64,000 nucleotides of DNA from CAWCFV01 sp963794995 (lineage in GTDB: Bacteria; Actinomycetota; Actinomycetes; JACCUZ01). The DNA is taken from the NCBI GenBank assembly GCA_963794995.1, contig CAWCFV010000002.1:2294001-2358000 (forward strand). The letters run 5' to 3'. Below are positions 8,163 through 16,216 of the stretch, one piece after another (position 1 is the stretch's first letter; each line of letters begins with the position of its first letter). The notes beneath the pieces were generated by a model. The model did not search any database. It saw nothing but the letters and a program-made list of their open reading frames with translations, and was not told the DNA's origin. The translations under genes were made by a program, and so were the position numbers.

Positions 8163-9254
8163 ATGCGGGTCGGTGTCGTCTCCGAGCAGCGCGTGGGCGA
8201 ACGCCGGGTCGCGCTGGTGCCCGATGCCGTGCCCCGGCTGGTCGAGGCCGGCCTGCACGTCGAGGTCGAGCAGGGTGCCGGCCGCCATGCCTTCGCCAGC
8301 GACGACGCCTACCGCGAGGCCGGTGCCGAGGTGGTCGACGACGTCCTGGGCAGCAGCGACGTGGTCCTCACCGTCTCACCGCTGTCCCTGGAGCAGGCCG
8401 CACGGTTGCGGCGCGGGGTGCTCACCATCGGATTCCTGCCGACGGGGGAGCAGGCAGACCTGCTCGCCGTCCTGCGCGAGCGCGAGGTGCTCGCGTTCGC
8501 GATGGAGCGGGTCCCGCGGATCTCGCGGGCCCAGTCGATGGACGCCCTGTCGTCGCAGGCGCTGGTCGCCGGCTACCGCGCGGCGCTGGTGGCGGCCGAG
8601 CGGCTGCCGCGGTTCTTCCCGCTGTTCATGACCGCTGCCGGCACGGTGGCGCCGGCGAAGGTGCTCGTCCTGGGAGCGGGCGTCGCGGGCCTGCAGGCCA
8701 TCGCGACCGCCCGCCGGCTGGGGGCGGTCGTCGAGGCGTACGACGTCCGGCCGGCCTCCCGCGACGAGGTGCACTCGATGGGTGCGGCCTTCATCGAGCT
8801 CGGCCTCGACTCGCTCGAGGGCTCGGGCGGCTACGCCCGCGAGATGGACGACGAGCGCGCCGCCCGGCAGCGCGAGCTGCTCACGCCCTACGTCGGTGCC
8901 TCCGACGCCGTCATCACCACCGCGGCCGTGCCGGGCCGCCCGGCGCCGCTGCTGCTCACCACCGCGATGGTGGAGGCGATGCGGCCCGGATCGGTGGTGG
9001 TCGACCTCGCGGCCGAGAGCGGCGGCAACTGCGAGCTGTCGGTAGCGGGCGAGGACGTCGAGCACCGCGGCGTCCTGGTGCACGGCATGCGCGACGTGCC
9101 GTCGTCGATGCCGGTGCACGCCAGTCAGCTGTACGCCCGCAACGTCGTGAGCCTGCTGCTGCTGATGACGGCCGACGGGCGGGTCGTCCCCGACTTCGAC
9201 GACGAGGTGGTCGCCGCCGCCTGCGTCAGCCTCCCCGTGAGCTCCTCCTCATGA
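8163..9254 (+). CDS. pntAA: NAD(P) transhydrogenase alpha subunit, NAD-binding domain I
   Basis: Soluble NAD(H)-binding domain I of the proton-translocating transhydrogenase, 363 aa. The N-terminus MRVGVVSEQRVGERRVALVP is the alanine-dehydrogenase/PntA opening. The Rossmann motif VLVLGAGVAGLQAIATARRLG is followed by the acidic Asp in EAYDVRPASRDEVHSMGA. The enzyme transfers hydride from NADH to NADP+ at the cost of the proton gradient, supplying NADPH. Here the alpha chain is split, with its membrane part encoded by the next gene, as is common in actinobacteria and alphaproteobacteria. Confidence 0.93.
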   Translation: MRVGVVSEQRVGERRVALVPDAVPRLVEAGLHVEVEQGAGRHAFASDDAYREAGAEVVDDVLGSSDVVLTVSPLSLEQAARLRRGVLTIGFLPTGEQADLLAVLREREVLAFAMERVPRISRAQSMDALSSQALVAGYRAALVAAERLPRFFPLFMTAAGTVAPAKVLVLGAGVAGLQAIATARRLGAVVEAYDVRPASRDEVHSMGAAFIELGLDSLEGSGGYAREMDDERAARQRELLTPYVGASDAVITTAAVPGRPAPLLLTTAMVEAMRPGSVVVDLAAESGGNCELSVAGEDVEHRGVLVHGMRDVPSSMPVHASQLYARNVVSLLLLMTADGRVVPDFDDEVVAAACVSLPVSSSS

Positions 9255-9293
9255 TCCTTCGTGCGTGGACGCACATCCCAGGAGGGCGAGCCG

Positions 9294-9590
9294 ATGTCTG
9301 ACGGAACGACGCTGCTGACCTTCTTCGTGCTCGCGGTCTTCGTCGGCTTCGAGGTCGTGTCCAAGGTCTCGTCCGTCCTGCACACGCCGCTGATGTCCGG
9401 GGCGAACGCCATCCACGGCGTCATCCTCGTCGGCGCCGTGGTCGTCACCGGCCACGCCGACGGCACGGTCGCGCTGGTGCTCGGCCTGGCCGCCGTCGTG
9501 CTCGCCACGGTGAACATGGTCGGCGGCTTCGTGGTGACCGACCGGATGCTGGAGATGTTCGGCCGCGGCCGCCGGCGGGAGGACGCGTGA
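9294..9590 (+). CDS. pntAB: NAD(P) transhydrogenase alpha subunit, membrane part
   Basis: Membrane segment (98 aa) that completes the split alpha chain. About three hydrophobic helices are visible, with the conserved stretch HTPLMSGANAIHGVILVGA between the first two. The ATG at 9294 has AGGAGG 9 bp upstream. Its stop overlaps the pntB start by GTGA. A 39-bp gap separates it from pntAA. Confidence 0.93.
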   Translation: MSDGTTLLTFFVLAVFVGFEVVSKVSSVLHTPLMSGANAIHGVILVGAVVVTGHADGTVALVLGLAAVVLATVNMVGGFVVTDRMLEMFGRGRRREDA

Positions 9591-11083
9591 ACGTCCTCTC
9601 CCCCACCGTCGAGGCGCTGGGCTACCTGCTGGCCGCGGTGTGCTTCATCCTCGCGCTCAAGGGGCTGTCGTCCCCGGCGACGGCGCGCCGCGGGAACGCG
9701 CTGGGTGCCGCGGGCGCGGTGCTGGCCTGCGTCGTGGTGTTCCTGGCCGAGGACCTGGACCACGTCGTGCCGATCCTCGCGGCCATCGCCGTCGGCGCGG
9801 CTCTCGGCGTACCGGCCGCGCGCCGGGTGGCCATGACCCAGATGCCGCAGCTGGTCGCCCTGTTCAACGGTGTCGGTGGCGCGGCCGCGGCGCTGGTCGC
9901 CGCCCTGGAGCTCACCGACCGGGTGTCGATCGAGGGGTCCGACCTCTCCGTCCCCGCGATCGCGCTCTTCGGCGAGGGCGGCTTCTTCGCGTACGCCGGC
10001 GGCGGCGCGTTCGAGGGGTCGGCCAGCACGGCGACCTACCTCGCGGCGGCGGCCGGCGCGTTCACGGTCCTTGTCGGCGCGGTGTCGCTCTCCGGTTCGT
10101 GCGTCACGTTCGCCAAGCTCCAGGAGCTGATGACCACCCGGCCGGTGGTCTTCCCCGGAGGTCCGGTCGCGATGGGCGGCGCCAGCCTGGTCGCGGTCGG
10201 TCTGGCGACCGGGGTCGTCGTCGATGCCCGGGACACCGTGGTGTCGCCGTGGCTGCTGGTGCTGCTCGGCCTCGTCGCACTGGCCGTCGGCGTCCTGTTC
10301 GTGCTGCCGGTGGGCGGCGCCGACGTCCCCATCGTCATCTCGCTGCTGAACGCGTTCACGGGTCTCACGGTGGCTGCCAGCGGCTACGTGCTCGACAACA
10401 CGCTGCTGCTCGTGGCCGGGACCCTGGTGGGGGCCAGCGGCACGATCCTCACCCGGATGATGGCCTCGGCGATGGGCCGCTCCACCGCGTCGATCCTGTT
10501 CGGAGCGTTCCGCGGCGACTCCACTGCGGGCTCCACGGACGTCTCCGACCGGCCGGTCCGGTCGTCGAGCCCGGAGGACGTCGCGATCCTGCTCACCTAC
10601 GCGCGCAAGGTGGTGATCGTGCCGGGCTACGGCCTGGCGGTGGCCCAGGCGCAGCACACGATCCACGAGCTCGTCGAGATCCTGCAGTCCAAGGGCGTCC
10701 ACGTCGTCTACGGCATCCATCCCGTGGCCGGCCGGATGCCCGGGCACATGAACGTCCTGCTGGCGGAGGCCAACGTGCCCTACGACCAGCTCAAGGAGAT
10801 GGACGAGGCCAACTCCGAGCTGGCGTCCACCGACGTGGCCCTGGTCATCGGCGCGAACGACGTCGTCAACCCGGCGGCCAGGACGAGTCCCGGCAGCCCG
10901 ATCTACGGCATGCCGATCCTCACCGTCGGTGACGCCAAGACCGTGGTCTTCCTCAAGCGCTCGATGCGCCCCGGCTTCGCCGGCATCGAGAACGAGCTGC
11001 TCTACGAGCCGGGCACCACGCTGCTGTTCGGTGACGCCAAGGACACGCTGACCAAGGTCCTGCAGTCGCTCAAGTCCGTCTAG
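9587..11083 (+). CDS. pntB: NAD(P) transhydrogenase beta subunit
   Basis: Beta subunit (498 aa) with the membrane channel domain II and the NADP(H)-binding domain III. Hydrophobic helices fill roughly residues 1-270. The C-terminal ~180 residues carry the NADP site: VIVPGYGLAVAQAQH, HPVAGRMPGHMNVLLAEANV, VALVIGANDVVNPAA and VGDAKTVVFLKRSM. All signature elements look intact. Starts by GTGA overlap with pntAB. Its stop TAG shares a CTAG with the stop of the leftward acetyltransferase gene (4-bp convergent overlap). Confidence 0.96.
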   Translation: MNVLSPTVEALGYLLAAVCFILALKGLSSPATARRGNALGAAGAVLACVVVFLAEDLDHVVPILAAIAVGAALGVPAARRVAMTQMPQLVALFNGVGGAAAALVAALELTDRVSIEGSDLSVPAIALFGEGGFFAYAGGGAFEGSASTATYLAAAAGAFTVLVGAVSLSGSCVTFAKLQELMTTRPVVFPGGPVAMGGASLVAVGLATGVVVDARDTVVSPWLLVLLGLVALAVGVLFVLPVGGADVPIVISLLNAFTGLTVAASGYVLDNTLLLVAGTLVGASGTILTRMMASAMGRSTASILFGAFRGDSTAGSTDVSDRPVRSSSPEDVAILLTYARKVVIVPGYGLAVAQAQHTIHELVEILQSKGVHVVYGIHPVAGRMPGHMNVLLAEANVPYDQLKEMDEANSELASTDVALVIGANDVVNPAARTSPGSPIYGMPILTVGDAKTVVFLKRSMRPGFAGIENELLYEPGTTLLFGDAKDTLTKVLQSLKSV

Positions 11084-11598
11084 AGCGCCTTGCGCAGCTC
11101 GACCAGGTCGAAGTCGGTGCGCAGCGCGCCGGAGTGCTCGTGGAACGGGAACGGGAGGTGGCGGCCGGTCCGGGCGTAGCCGCGGCGCTCGTACCAGGCG
11201 ATCAGGTCGTCGCGGAGGCTGATGACGGTCATCGTCACGGCCGTCGAGGACCACAGGTCGCGCACGGTCTGCTCGCAGGCCTCGACCACGGCCTTCCCGA
11301 CGCCGCCGCCCTGGGTCCCCGGGTCCACGGCGAACATCCCGAAGTACGCCTCGTCCCCGCGGCGCTGGACGAGGGCGCAGCCCACGAGCCGGCCGGCGCG
11401 CTCCATGAGCACGAACCGGCTCCCCGCGTCGGCCACCAGCGCGGCGACCTCGGCGTCGCTGGTGCGTGGGCCGGTCAGCAGCTCGGTCTCGGTGGTCCAG
11501 CCGGTGGCGGCGGCCTCACCCCGGTAGGCCTTCTCGACCAGCGCGGAGACTGCGGCGACGTCGTCAGCGGTGGCGGTGCGGAACTGCGGCGCGGGCAC
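11080..11598 (-). CDS. GNAT-family N-acetyltransferase
   Basis: GCN5-type acetyltransferase of 172 aa. FGMFAVDPGTQGGGVGKAVVEACE gives beta-4 and the CoA loop (QGGGVG), and LIAWYERRGYARTGRHLPF is the usual C-terminal segment. The long N-terminal part has the RTATADDVAAVSALVEKAYRG opening common to this fold. The substrate is unknown. Start at 11598, downstream of upp on the same strand but separated from it by a 54-bp perfect palindrome, so probably its own transcript. Confidence 0.82.
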   Translation of the reverse strand: MPAPQFRTATADDVAAVSALVEKAYRGEAAATGWTTETELLTGPRTSDAEVAALVADAGSRFVLMERAGRLVGCALVQRRGDEAYFGMFAVDPGTQGGGVGKAVVEACEQTVRDLWSSTAVTMTVISLRDDLIAWYERRGYARTGRHLPFPFHEHSGALRTDFDLVELRKAL

Positions 11599-11645
11599 GG
11601 GTCGACCCTAGGTGACGCGTGACCCTGACCCGTCCCACCCACGAT

Positions 11646-11699
11646 CGCCCTTGTCAGCCGGTGGCGCCGGTATACCGGCGCCACCGGCTGACAAGGGCG
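11646..11699. terminator. 54-bp perfect palindrome downstream of upp
   Basis: Two 27-base arms are exactly complementary around a central GTATAC, with no mismatch. It lies 23 bp after the upp stop and about 50 bp before the next leftward gene. As RNA it would fold into one long hairpin and probably ends the upp transcript. Perfect symmetry with no loop is more than a terminator needs. Confidence 0.7.
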
Positions 11700-11722
11700 G
11701 GGGAGGGCGGAGGCCCCGGGGG

Positions 11723-12361
11723 TCAGACCACGCCGTAGAGGCGGTCCCCGGCGTCGCCGAGGCCGGGGACGATGTAGCCGAGCTCGTTGAGCCTCTCGTC
11801 GAGGCCGGCCGTGACCACCTGCACCGGCACGGCGACCGAGCCGAACGCCTCGTCCATCACCGCGAGGCCCTCGGGGGCCGCGAGCAGGCAGATCGCGGTG
11901 ATGTCGTCGGCGCCGCGCTCCAGCAGGAAGTTGATCGCCGCCACCAGGGTGCCGCCGGTGGCGAGCATCGGGTCGAGCACGTAGCACTGGCGGCCGGAGA
12001 GGTCGTCGGGCAGCCGGGTGGCGTAGGTCGAGGCCTGCAGGGTCTCCTCGTCGCGGATCATCCCGAGGAAGCCGACCTCGGCGGTCGGCAAGAGGCGGAC
12101 CATGCCGTCGAGCATCCCGAGGCCGGCCCGCAGGATCGGCACGACCAGCGGCTTGGGGTAGGCCAGCCGCACCCCGGTGGTCCTGGCGACCGGCGTGGTG
12201 ATCTCGACCGGTTCGGTCCGGACGTCGCGGGTCGCCTCGTACGCGAGCAGCGTGACCAGCTCGTCGGCCAGCCGGCGGAACGTCGGCGAGTCGGTGTTCT
12301 CGTCCCGCAGGGCGGTCAGCTTGTGCGCGATGAGCGGGTGGTCGGCGACGTGGGTCCGCAT
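11723..12361 (-). CDS. upp: Uracil phosphoribosyltransferase
   Basis: Pyrimidine salvage enzyme (212 aa) that makes UMP from uracil and PRPP. It opens with HVADHPLIAHKLTALRDENT, typical of Upp. The PRPP-binding loop is VLDPMLATGGT, and the uracil-binding C-terminus contains YIVPGLGDAGDRLYG. Length and all motifs match the family. The ATG at 12361 gives the standard N-terminus. It is single in its transcription direction, with the tadA cluster divergent. Confidence 0.96.
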   Translation of the reverse strand: MRTHVADHPLIAHKLTALRDENTDSPTFRRLADELVTLLAYEATRDVRTEPVEITTPVARTTGVRLAYPKPLVVPILRAGLGMLDGMVRLLPTAEVGFLGMIRDEETLQASTYATRLPDDLSGRQCYVLDPMLATGGTLVAAINFLLERGADDITAICLLAAPEGLAVMDEAFGSVAVPVQVVTAGLDERLNELGYIVPGLGDAGDRLYGVV

Positions 12362-12515
12362 GGCAGCACAACCTAGTGCGAGCAGCAGGGGGTGCCGGAC
12401 CGGGGACCGCCGCCCCCTGCCGCTCGGCGCTGATCTCTGCCACGATGCGCGGCAGGCGCTGGCGCGCCGACGCGAGGCTCGGGCGGGTCCGGACGAGGAC
12501 GGAGGGGGCGACGGC

Positions 12516-12992
12516 ATGGACACCCTCGTCGACTTCGCCGTGGTCGTGTTCCGCGAGGAGGGCCGGTGGCAGGTGGGCTCGCTCCCGCACCGGACCGCCG
12601 AGAACCTGGACGCATTGGTCGCGGCGGTCCGCCAGCAGCCGACCGAGGGCCCGCGGTTCGCCCTCAGCTCCTACGGCGACGACTTCTTCCTCGCCGTCCG
12701 GGCCGAGGGCGACGAGGTGCGGCTGCTGCTCTCGGACGCGTCGGCGGCTGACGACTGGCCGATCGCCGCCGACGTCCTGGACGCGCTCGACGAGCCGGCC
12801 CCGGAGGGTGACGAGGAGGTCGAGCTGGCCGGCGACGCCGGCATCTTCGACGACCTCGGCATGAGCGCGATGGAGCTCACCGCGCTCTGCACCGACCTCG
12901 AGCTCTACCCCGACGAGGTGCTCGGCCAGGTGGCCTCACGGATCGGGTTCGGGCTGGAGTTCGAGCACGTGCTGGCCGACGACCTGACGTGA
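12516..12992 (+). CDS. tRNA adenosine deaminase-associated protein, copy 1
   Basis: Acidic actinobacterial protein of 158 aa, of the family found next to tadA. N-terminus: VDFAVVVFREEGRWQVGSLP. The C-terminal half has DAGIFDDLGMSAMELTALC then LYPDEVLGQVASRIGFG. ATG at 12516 behind GGAGGG. Its role is unproven; genomic linkage suggests a partner or regulator of TadA or of tRNA-Arg wobble editing. A second, diverged copy follows immediately. Confidence 0.8.
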   Translation: MDTLVDFAVVVFREEGRWQVGSLPHRTAENLDALVAAVRQQPTEGPRFALSSYGDDFFLAVRAEGDEVRLLLSDASAADDWPIAADVLDALDEPAPEGDEEVELAGDAGIFDDLGMSAMELTALCTDLELYPDEVLGQVASRIGFGLEFEHVLADDLT

Positions 12993-13034
12993 GGCAGCTG
13001 GCCGGCTGAGCGCCGACTGATCCCGGAGGAAGGC

Positions 13035-13487
13035 TTGTCGTACTTCACCGCAGTCCTGGCCCGTGAGGGCAGGGGATGGAGCGTCCGCGACCTGGAGGTC
13101 GACGGCGCCGCCGACCTGGGCGAGCTGACCGCCGACCTGCGCGGCCTCGCCGACGACGATGAGCCCGTGCTGCTCCTGGTGGAGCGCGAGGACGCCTGGT
13201 GGGCCGTCGTGCGGGTCGACGGCGAGGAGGACCCGCGGGTGTTCGTGTCCGACGTCGTCGGGGCGGCCGCGTCGCCGTACGCCGAGGTGCTGGACGTGGG
13301 CGACGAGGACGCCGAGGAGGCGCCCGAGCCGGGCACCTGTGCCGGCGACCTCGACCTGCTCAGCGACCTGGGGACGCCCCCGGAGGCCCTGCGCGAGATG
13401 TGCGACGAGGAGCTGCTGCCGATGGACGCCCTCGCCTCCGTCGCGGAGGCCGCGGGGTTCGCCGAGGTCCTCGACGCCCTGCGCTGA
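13035..13487 (+). CDS. tRNA adenosine deaminase-associated protein, copy 2
   Basis: A 150-aa paralogue of the preceding gene: it shares the opening (YFTAVLAREGRGWSV), an acidic middle, and the C-terminal layout DLDLLSDLGTPPEALREMC then LLPMDALASVAEAAGF. It begins with the rare codon TTG at 13035, with GGAGGAAGG upstream; no ATG or GTG gives a better N-terminus. It sits 17 bp before tadA. The more usual arrangement is one associated protein; two in tandem suggests duplication and divergence. Confidence 0.8.
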   Translation: MSYFTAVLAREGRGWSVRDLEVDGAADLGELTADLRGLADDDEPVLLLVEREDAWWAVVRVDGEEDPRVFVSDVVGAAASPYAEVLDVGDEDAEEAPEPGTCAGDLDLLSDLGTPPEALREMCDEELLPMDALASVAEAAGFAEVLDALR

Positions 13488-13504
13488 GCCCTACGCTGCC
13501 CGGC

Positions 13505-13972
13505 GTGACCCCTGCAGCCGGCGCGTACGACGGGTGGATGCGGCTGGCCCTGGCCGAGGCCTCGCGTGCCCTCCCGGCCGGGGACGTGCCGGTCGGCGCG
13601 GTGGTGGTCGGGCCGGACGGCACGGTCGTGGGGACCGGCCACAACGTCCGTGAGGCCGAGGGCGACCCCACCGGTCACGCCGAGGTCCGCGCGCTTCGCG
13701 CCGCAGCCGCGATCGTGGGGGAGTGGCGGCTGACCGGCTGCACGCTGGTCGTGACCCTCGAGCCGTGCACCATGTGCGCCGGCGCCCTTGTGCTCGCCCG
13801 CCTCGACCGCGTCGTCTACGGCGCCGACGACCCCAAGGCGGGGGCCGTCGGGTCGCTCTGGGACGTCGTGCGCGACCGGCGGCTGAACCACCGTCCGGAG
13901 GTCGTGGCGGGGGTGCTGGCCGGCGAGTGCGGCGACCTGCTCCGCGCGTTCTTCCGCGGCCAGCGCGGCTGA
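13505..13972 (+). CDS. tadA: tRNA-specific adenosine-34 deaminase
   Basis: Converts A34 of tRNA-Arg(ACG) to inosine, 155 aa. Zinc-site motifs are present in order: GHAEVRAL (His ligand and catalytic Glu) and PCTMCAGAL (two Cys ligands). GHNVREAEGDPTGHAE is the typical TadA context. GTG start at 13505, 17 bp after the second associated protein, so these three probably form an operon. tRNA-Ser(CGA) follows 66 bp downstream. Confidence 0.94.
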   Translation: MTPAAGAYDGWMRLALAEASRALPAGDVPVGAVVVGPDGTVVGTGHNVREAEGDPTGHAEVRALRAAAAIVGEWRLTGCTLVVTLEPCTMCAGALVLARLDRVVYGADDPKAGAVGSLWDVVRDRRLNHRPEVVAGVLAGECGDLLRAFFRGQRG

Positions 13973-14038
13973 GCCTCGGGCCCGGGGGACCGGACCGGGC
14001 GGCCGGGGCCATGCACCGGTTCCGGTAACCTCTCCCGC

Positions 14039-14128
14039 GGTGGCGTGTCCGAGCGGCCGAAGGAGCACGCCTCGAAAGCGTGTGACGGTGCAAGCCGTCC
14101 GTGGGTTCAAATCCCACCGCCACCGCCA
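14039..14128 (+). tRNA. tRNA-Ser (anticodon CGA)
   Basis: A class II tRNA with a long variable arm. Acceptor stem GGTGGCG pairs with CGCCACC, the anticodon stem CACGC/GCGTG closes the loop CTCGAAA (anticodon CGA, reads UCG), and the T-arm has GGTTCAAATCC. The discriminator is G and CCA is encoded (14126-14128). Confidence 0.96.
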
Positions 14129-14241
14129 GCCAGATCGGCCACCGGACCAGCCCGGCCGGCCACGGTCCCGGTCCCGGACGGCGGGCGCCCCCGAGGGGTG
14201 CCTCCGTCCGCGGTCGGGCCCCGGTCGCGTTGCCCACGGGG

Positions 14242-14269
14242 TCGTTTCGGAACCCCGGCCGCTGGGAAA
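14242..14269 (+). promoter_or_regulatory. Candidate stress-sigma (SigB/SigF-like) promoter
   Basis: GTTT at 14244-14247 and GGGAAA at 14264-14269 are 16 bp apart, close to the GTTT-N14-17-GGGTAT promoter of SigB/SigF-type sigma factors. Transcription would begin near 14277, almost at the GTG of the Asp/Arg-rich gene. One mismatch in the -10 and no transcript data keep this tentative. Confidence 0.3.
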
Positions 14270-14279
14270 TCCTGCTCGC

Positions 14280-14762
14280 GTGAGTACCGACGACCCGCGG
14301 GAGGCGCTGGCGGCGGAGGCCGCTCGCCTCGACGAGCGGCAGGCAGACCTCGACGCCCGACAGACGCGGATGGACGGCCAGCCGCACGGTGAGCGCGACC
14401 CCGCCGCTCTACGGGACCTGGCCGACGAGTCCGACGCCCTGGCCGACGACCGGGACCGGCACGCCGATGAGTGGGACCTGCTCGCGGAGGACCGCGACGC
14501 GGCCGGGGACGAACGCGACACCCGTGCCCACGCCCGGGACGTGACCCGGCGGGCGGCCGAGGAGGCCGGGACCGGGCCGGACGATCTCGGCGTGGAGCGG
14601 TACTGGACGGCGCGCGACCGCGACAGCGCCACCTTCGACCGGCACGACGCGGCCGACGACCGGCGCCGCGCGGCTGTCGACCGGACCCGCGCGGCCGACC
14701 TGCGCCGTCGCGCCCGCAAGGACCGGGAGGAGCTCGGCCCCGGCGCCGGACCGCCCGACTGA
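14280..14762 (+). CDS. Asp/Arg-rich charged coiled-coil protein, paralogue A
   Basis: A 160-aa, extremely charged protein built from irregular D-R/A-D repeats (LADDRDRHADEWDLLAED, DERDTRAHARD). It has almost no hydrophobic core, so it is probably a long helix, coiled coil or disordered. The last third, from GVERYWTARDRD through ATFDRHD-ADDRRR to KDREELGP, is shared closely with the gene at 16213-16692. GTG start at 14280. Similar D/R-rich segments occur in front of GGDEF or receiver domains in some actinobacteria, but none is attached here. Function unknown. It converges on the B12-binding regulator gene. Confidence 0.7.
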   Translation: MSTDDPREALAAEAARLDERQADLDARQTRMDGQPHGERDPAALRDLADESDALADDRDRHADEWDLLAEDRDAAGDERDTRAHARDVTRRAAEEAGTGPDDLGVERYWTARDRDSATFDRHDAADDRRRAAVDRTRAADLRRRARKDREELGPGAGPPD

Positions 14763-14814
14763 CTGACTGACCGACCGCCGGGCGGCCGTGACGGATGCGC
14801 CTGTCCGGCCGGGG

Positions 14815-15702
14815 TCAGCGCTGGCTGCCGGCGGCGACGAGTTCGGCGGCTGCCGCGATCGACTCGCCGAGGTAGGTGCCCGGGACGCCGTCCCGCGCCG
14901 CCGGGAGGACGAAGGCGTTCCCGCCGTAGAACACCGGGCAGCCGAGCGCGGCGACGGCGTGCAGCGCCGCCACGGACGGGCGACGGTTGCTCGCCAGGTG
15001 CGAGACGACGACGGCGGCGACCGCCGAGGTCGCCGTGACCGCGGTGACCAGCGCCCGCTCGGGCGTGCGGGCGCCGAGGACCCGGCAGCTGTGCCCGGAT
15101 CGGGCCAGCAGCAGGGCAAGCGCCTCGAGCCCCAGCGTGTGCAGGTCCCGCGGCCCGCAGGCCAGGACCACCGGCCGGGCGGTCCGTGACACCGGGATGC
15201 TCGCCGTCTCCCGGCTCAGCCAGCCGCGGACGACCTCGCTGGTCAGGTGCTCCTGCCCGATGTCGCACCGGCCGCCCTCCCACCAGGCGCCGATCTGCCG
15301 CATGCCGGGCAACAGCACCTCGTCGACCGCTGCGGCCACGCCCAGCTCGGCCGCGGCGTCGTCCAGGGACCGGCGGATCAGTGCGGGGTCCATCGCCGTC
15401 GAGCCGGCGAGCAGGGCGGCCACGTGACCGGCGCCCGGGCCGGTGCCGGCGAGCAGCCCCCGGACGACCGTGGCCGCCTCGGCGGCTTTGCGGCCGCGCG
15501 CGATCTCGTCGCGCATGAGCCGCAGCTGCTGCAGGTCCTGCTCGAAGTAGCGGCGGTGACCGCCGACGCTGCGCGTCGTGGCGGGGACGCCGTAGCGCCG
15601 CTCCCAGGACCGGAGGGTGGGCCCCGGCACCCCGAGGGCCGCACTCACCTGCTGGATCGCCCAGCCACCGTCAGGGACCGATGGCGGTCGGCCCGGGCTC
15701 AC
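14815..15702 (-). CDS. MerR-type regulator with cobalamin-binding domain (CarH/LitR-like photoreceptor)
   Basis: 295 aa from the GTG at 15702. Residues 13-65 form a MerR helix-turn-helix (WAIQQVSAALGVPGPTLR, then RRYGVP and GGHRRY). Next is a four-helix bundle with W141-x9-E151-H152, the Wx9EH motif that shields adenosylcobalamin in CarH. The B12-binding Rossmann domain follows, with D186-x-H188-x-x-G191, the lower axial histidine motif. Both signatures are complete, so AdoB12 binding and light-triggered release of DNA are plausible. In CarH/LitR systems the dark tetramer represses carotenoid or sigma genes. The divergent sigma-like gene and the palindrome between them fit that role. An upstream extension of the frame to 15828 is unlikely because it would cover the operator. 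Confidence 0.85.
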   Translation of the reverse strand: MSPGRPPSVPDGGWAIQQVSAALGVPGPTLRSWERRYGVPATTRSVGGHRRYFEQDLQQLRLMRDEIARGRKAAEAATVVRGLLAGTGPGAGHVAALLAGSTAMDPALIRRSLDDAAAELGVAAAVDEVLLPGMRQIGAWWEGGRCDIGQEHLTSEVVRGWLSRETASIPVSRTARPVVLACGPRDLHTLGLEALALLLARSGHSCRVLGARTPERALVTAVTATSAVAAVVVSHLASNRRPSVAALHAVAALGCPVFYGGNAFVLPAARDGVPGTYLGESIAAAAELVAAGSQR

Positions 15703-15761
15703 GGCGCGGCGCCGGCTGGCGAGGCCGGTACGGGCATGAGCCCATCTCACGCCCGTCGGCC

Positions 15762-15796
15762 AACTTGTGCAAGCCGTCGGGCATCTTGCATAAGTT
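15762..15796. promoter_or_regulatory. Palindromic operator between the B12 regulator and the sigma-like gene
   Basis: AACTTGTGCAAG (15762-15773) and CTTGCATAAGTT (15785-15796) are inverted copies matching at 11 of 12 positions, separated by 11 bp. Each half is itself a short palindrome-like CTTG-N2-(C/T)AAG. The site lies in the 124-bp divergent region and is a natural target for a MerR/CarH-type oligomer controlling both directions. Confidence 0.55.
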
Positions 15797-15826
15797 CGGG
15801 CCTTCTGCGGCACCCCGCCGCCGCGC

Positions 15827-16216
15827 ATGCTGGAGGCCGGTCGTCGCTCCGCGGCCGCTCCCGCTCCGAAGGTCGTCCCCGTGTCCTCAGCAGTGCACCC
15901 CCCCGGACCGGCGCTGCGCGCCGGGTGTCCTCATGGCGTCGTCACCGATCTGCTGCTGCGCTGCGGCCGTGGCGAGGCGGCGGCGCTGGCCCGCCTGTTC
16001 GACCTCTTCTACCGCCCCGTCCATGCCGTCGTCGCCTCGCGGGTGCCCACGGACCGGACCGAGGCAGCGATGGCCGAGGTGTTCGTCCGGATCTGGCGCC
16101 GGTCGCCCGGCTACCGGCCGGCCCTCGGCAGCGCCGTGGGCTGGATCATGCAGGAGGCAGAGGAGTCCGCGCCCGGCACGGTGCACCTCGCTGCCACCCG
16201 CCCGGCGCTGCCGTGA
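15827..16216 (+). CDS. Sigma region 2-only protein (truncated ECF-like sigma factor)
   Basis: Residues ~38-105 match sigma-70 region 2 of ECF factors: LLLRCGRGEAAALARLFDLF, a degenerate core-binding helix AMAEVFVRIWRRSPGYRP, and GSAVGWIMQEA where normal sigma factors continue into region 4. The protein then ends after 129 aa, with no region 4 and no frameshifted remainder downstream. ATG at 15827, or GTG at 15881 for a shorter form. Stop and next start overlap by GTGA. In Streptomyces, LitR is paired with the full ECF sigma LitS, so this may be a reduced relative acting through core polymerase. That is inference. Confidence 0.6.
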   Translation: MLEAGRRSAAAPAPKVVPVSSAVHPPGPALRAGCPHGVVTDLLLRCGRGEAAALARLFDLFYRPVHAVVASRVPTDRTEAAMAEVFVRIWRRSPGYRPALGSAVGWIMQEAEESAPGTVHLAATRPALP

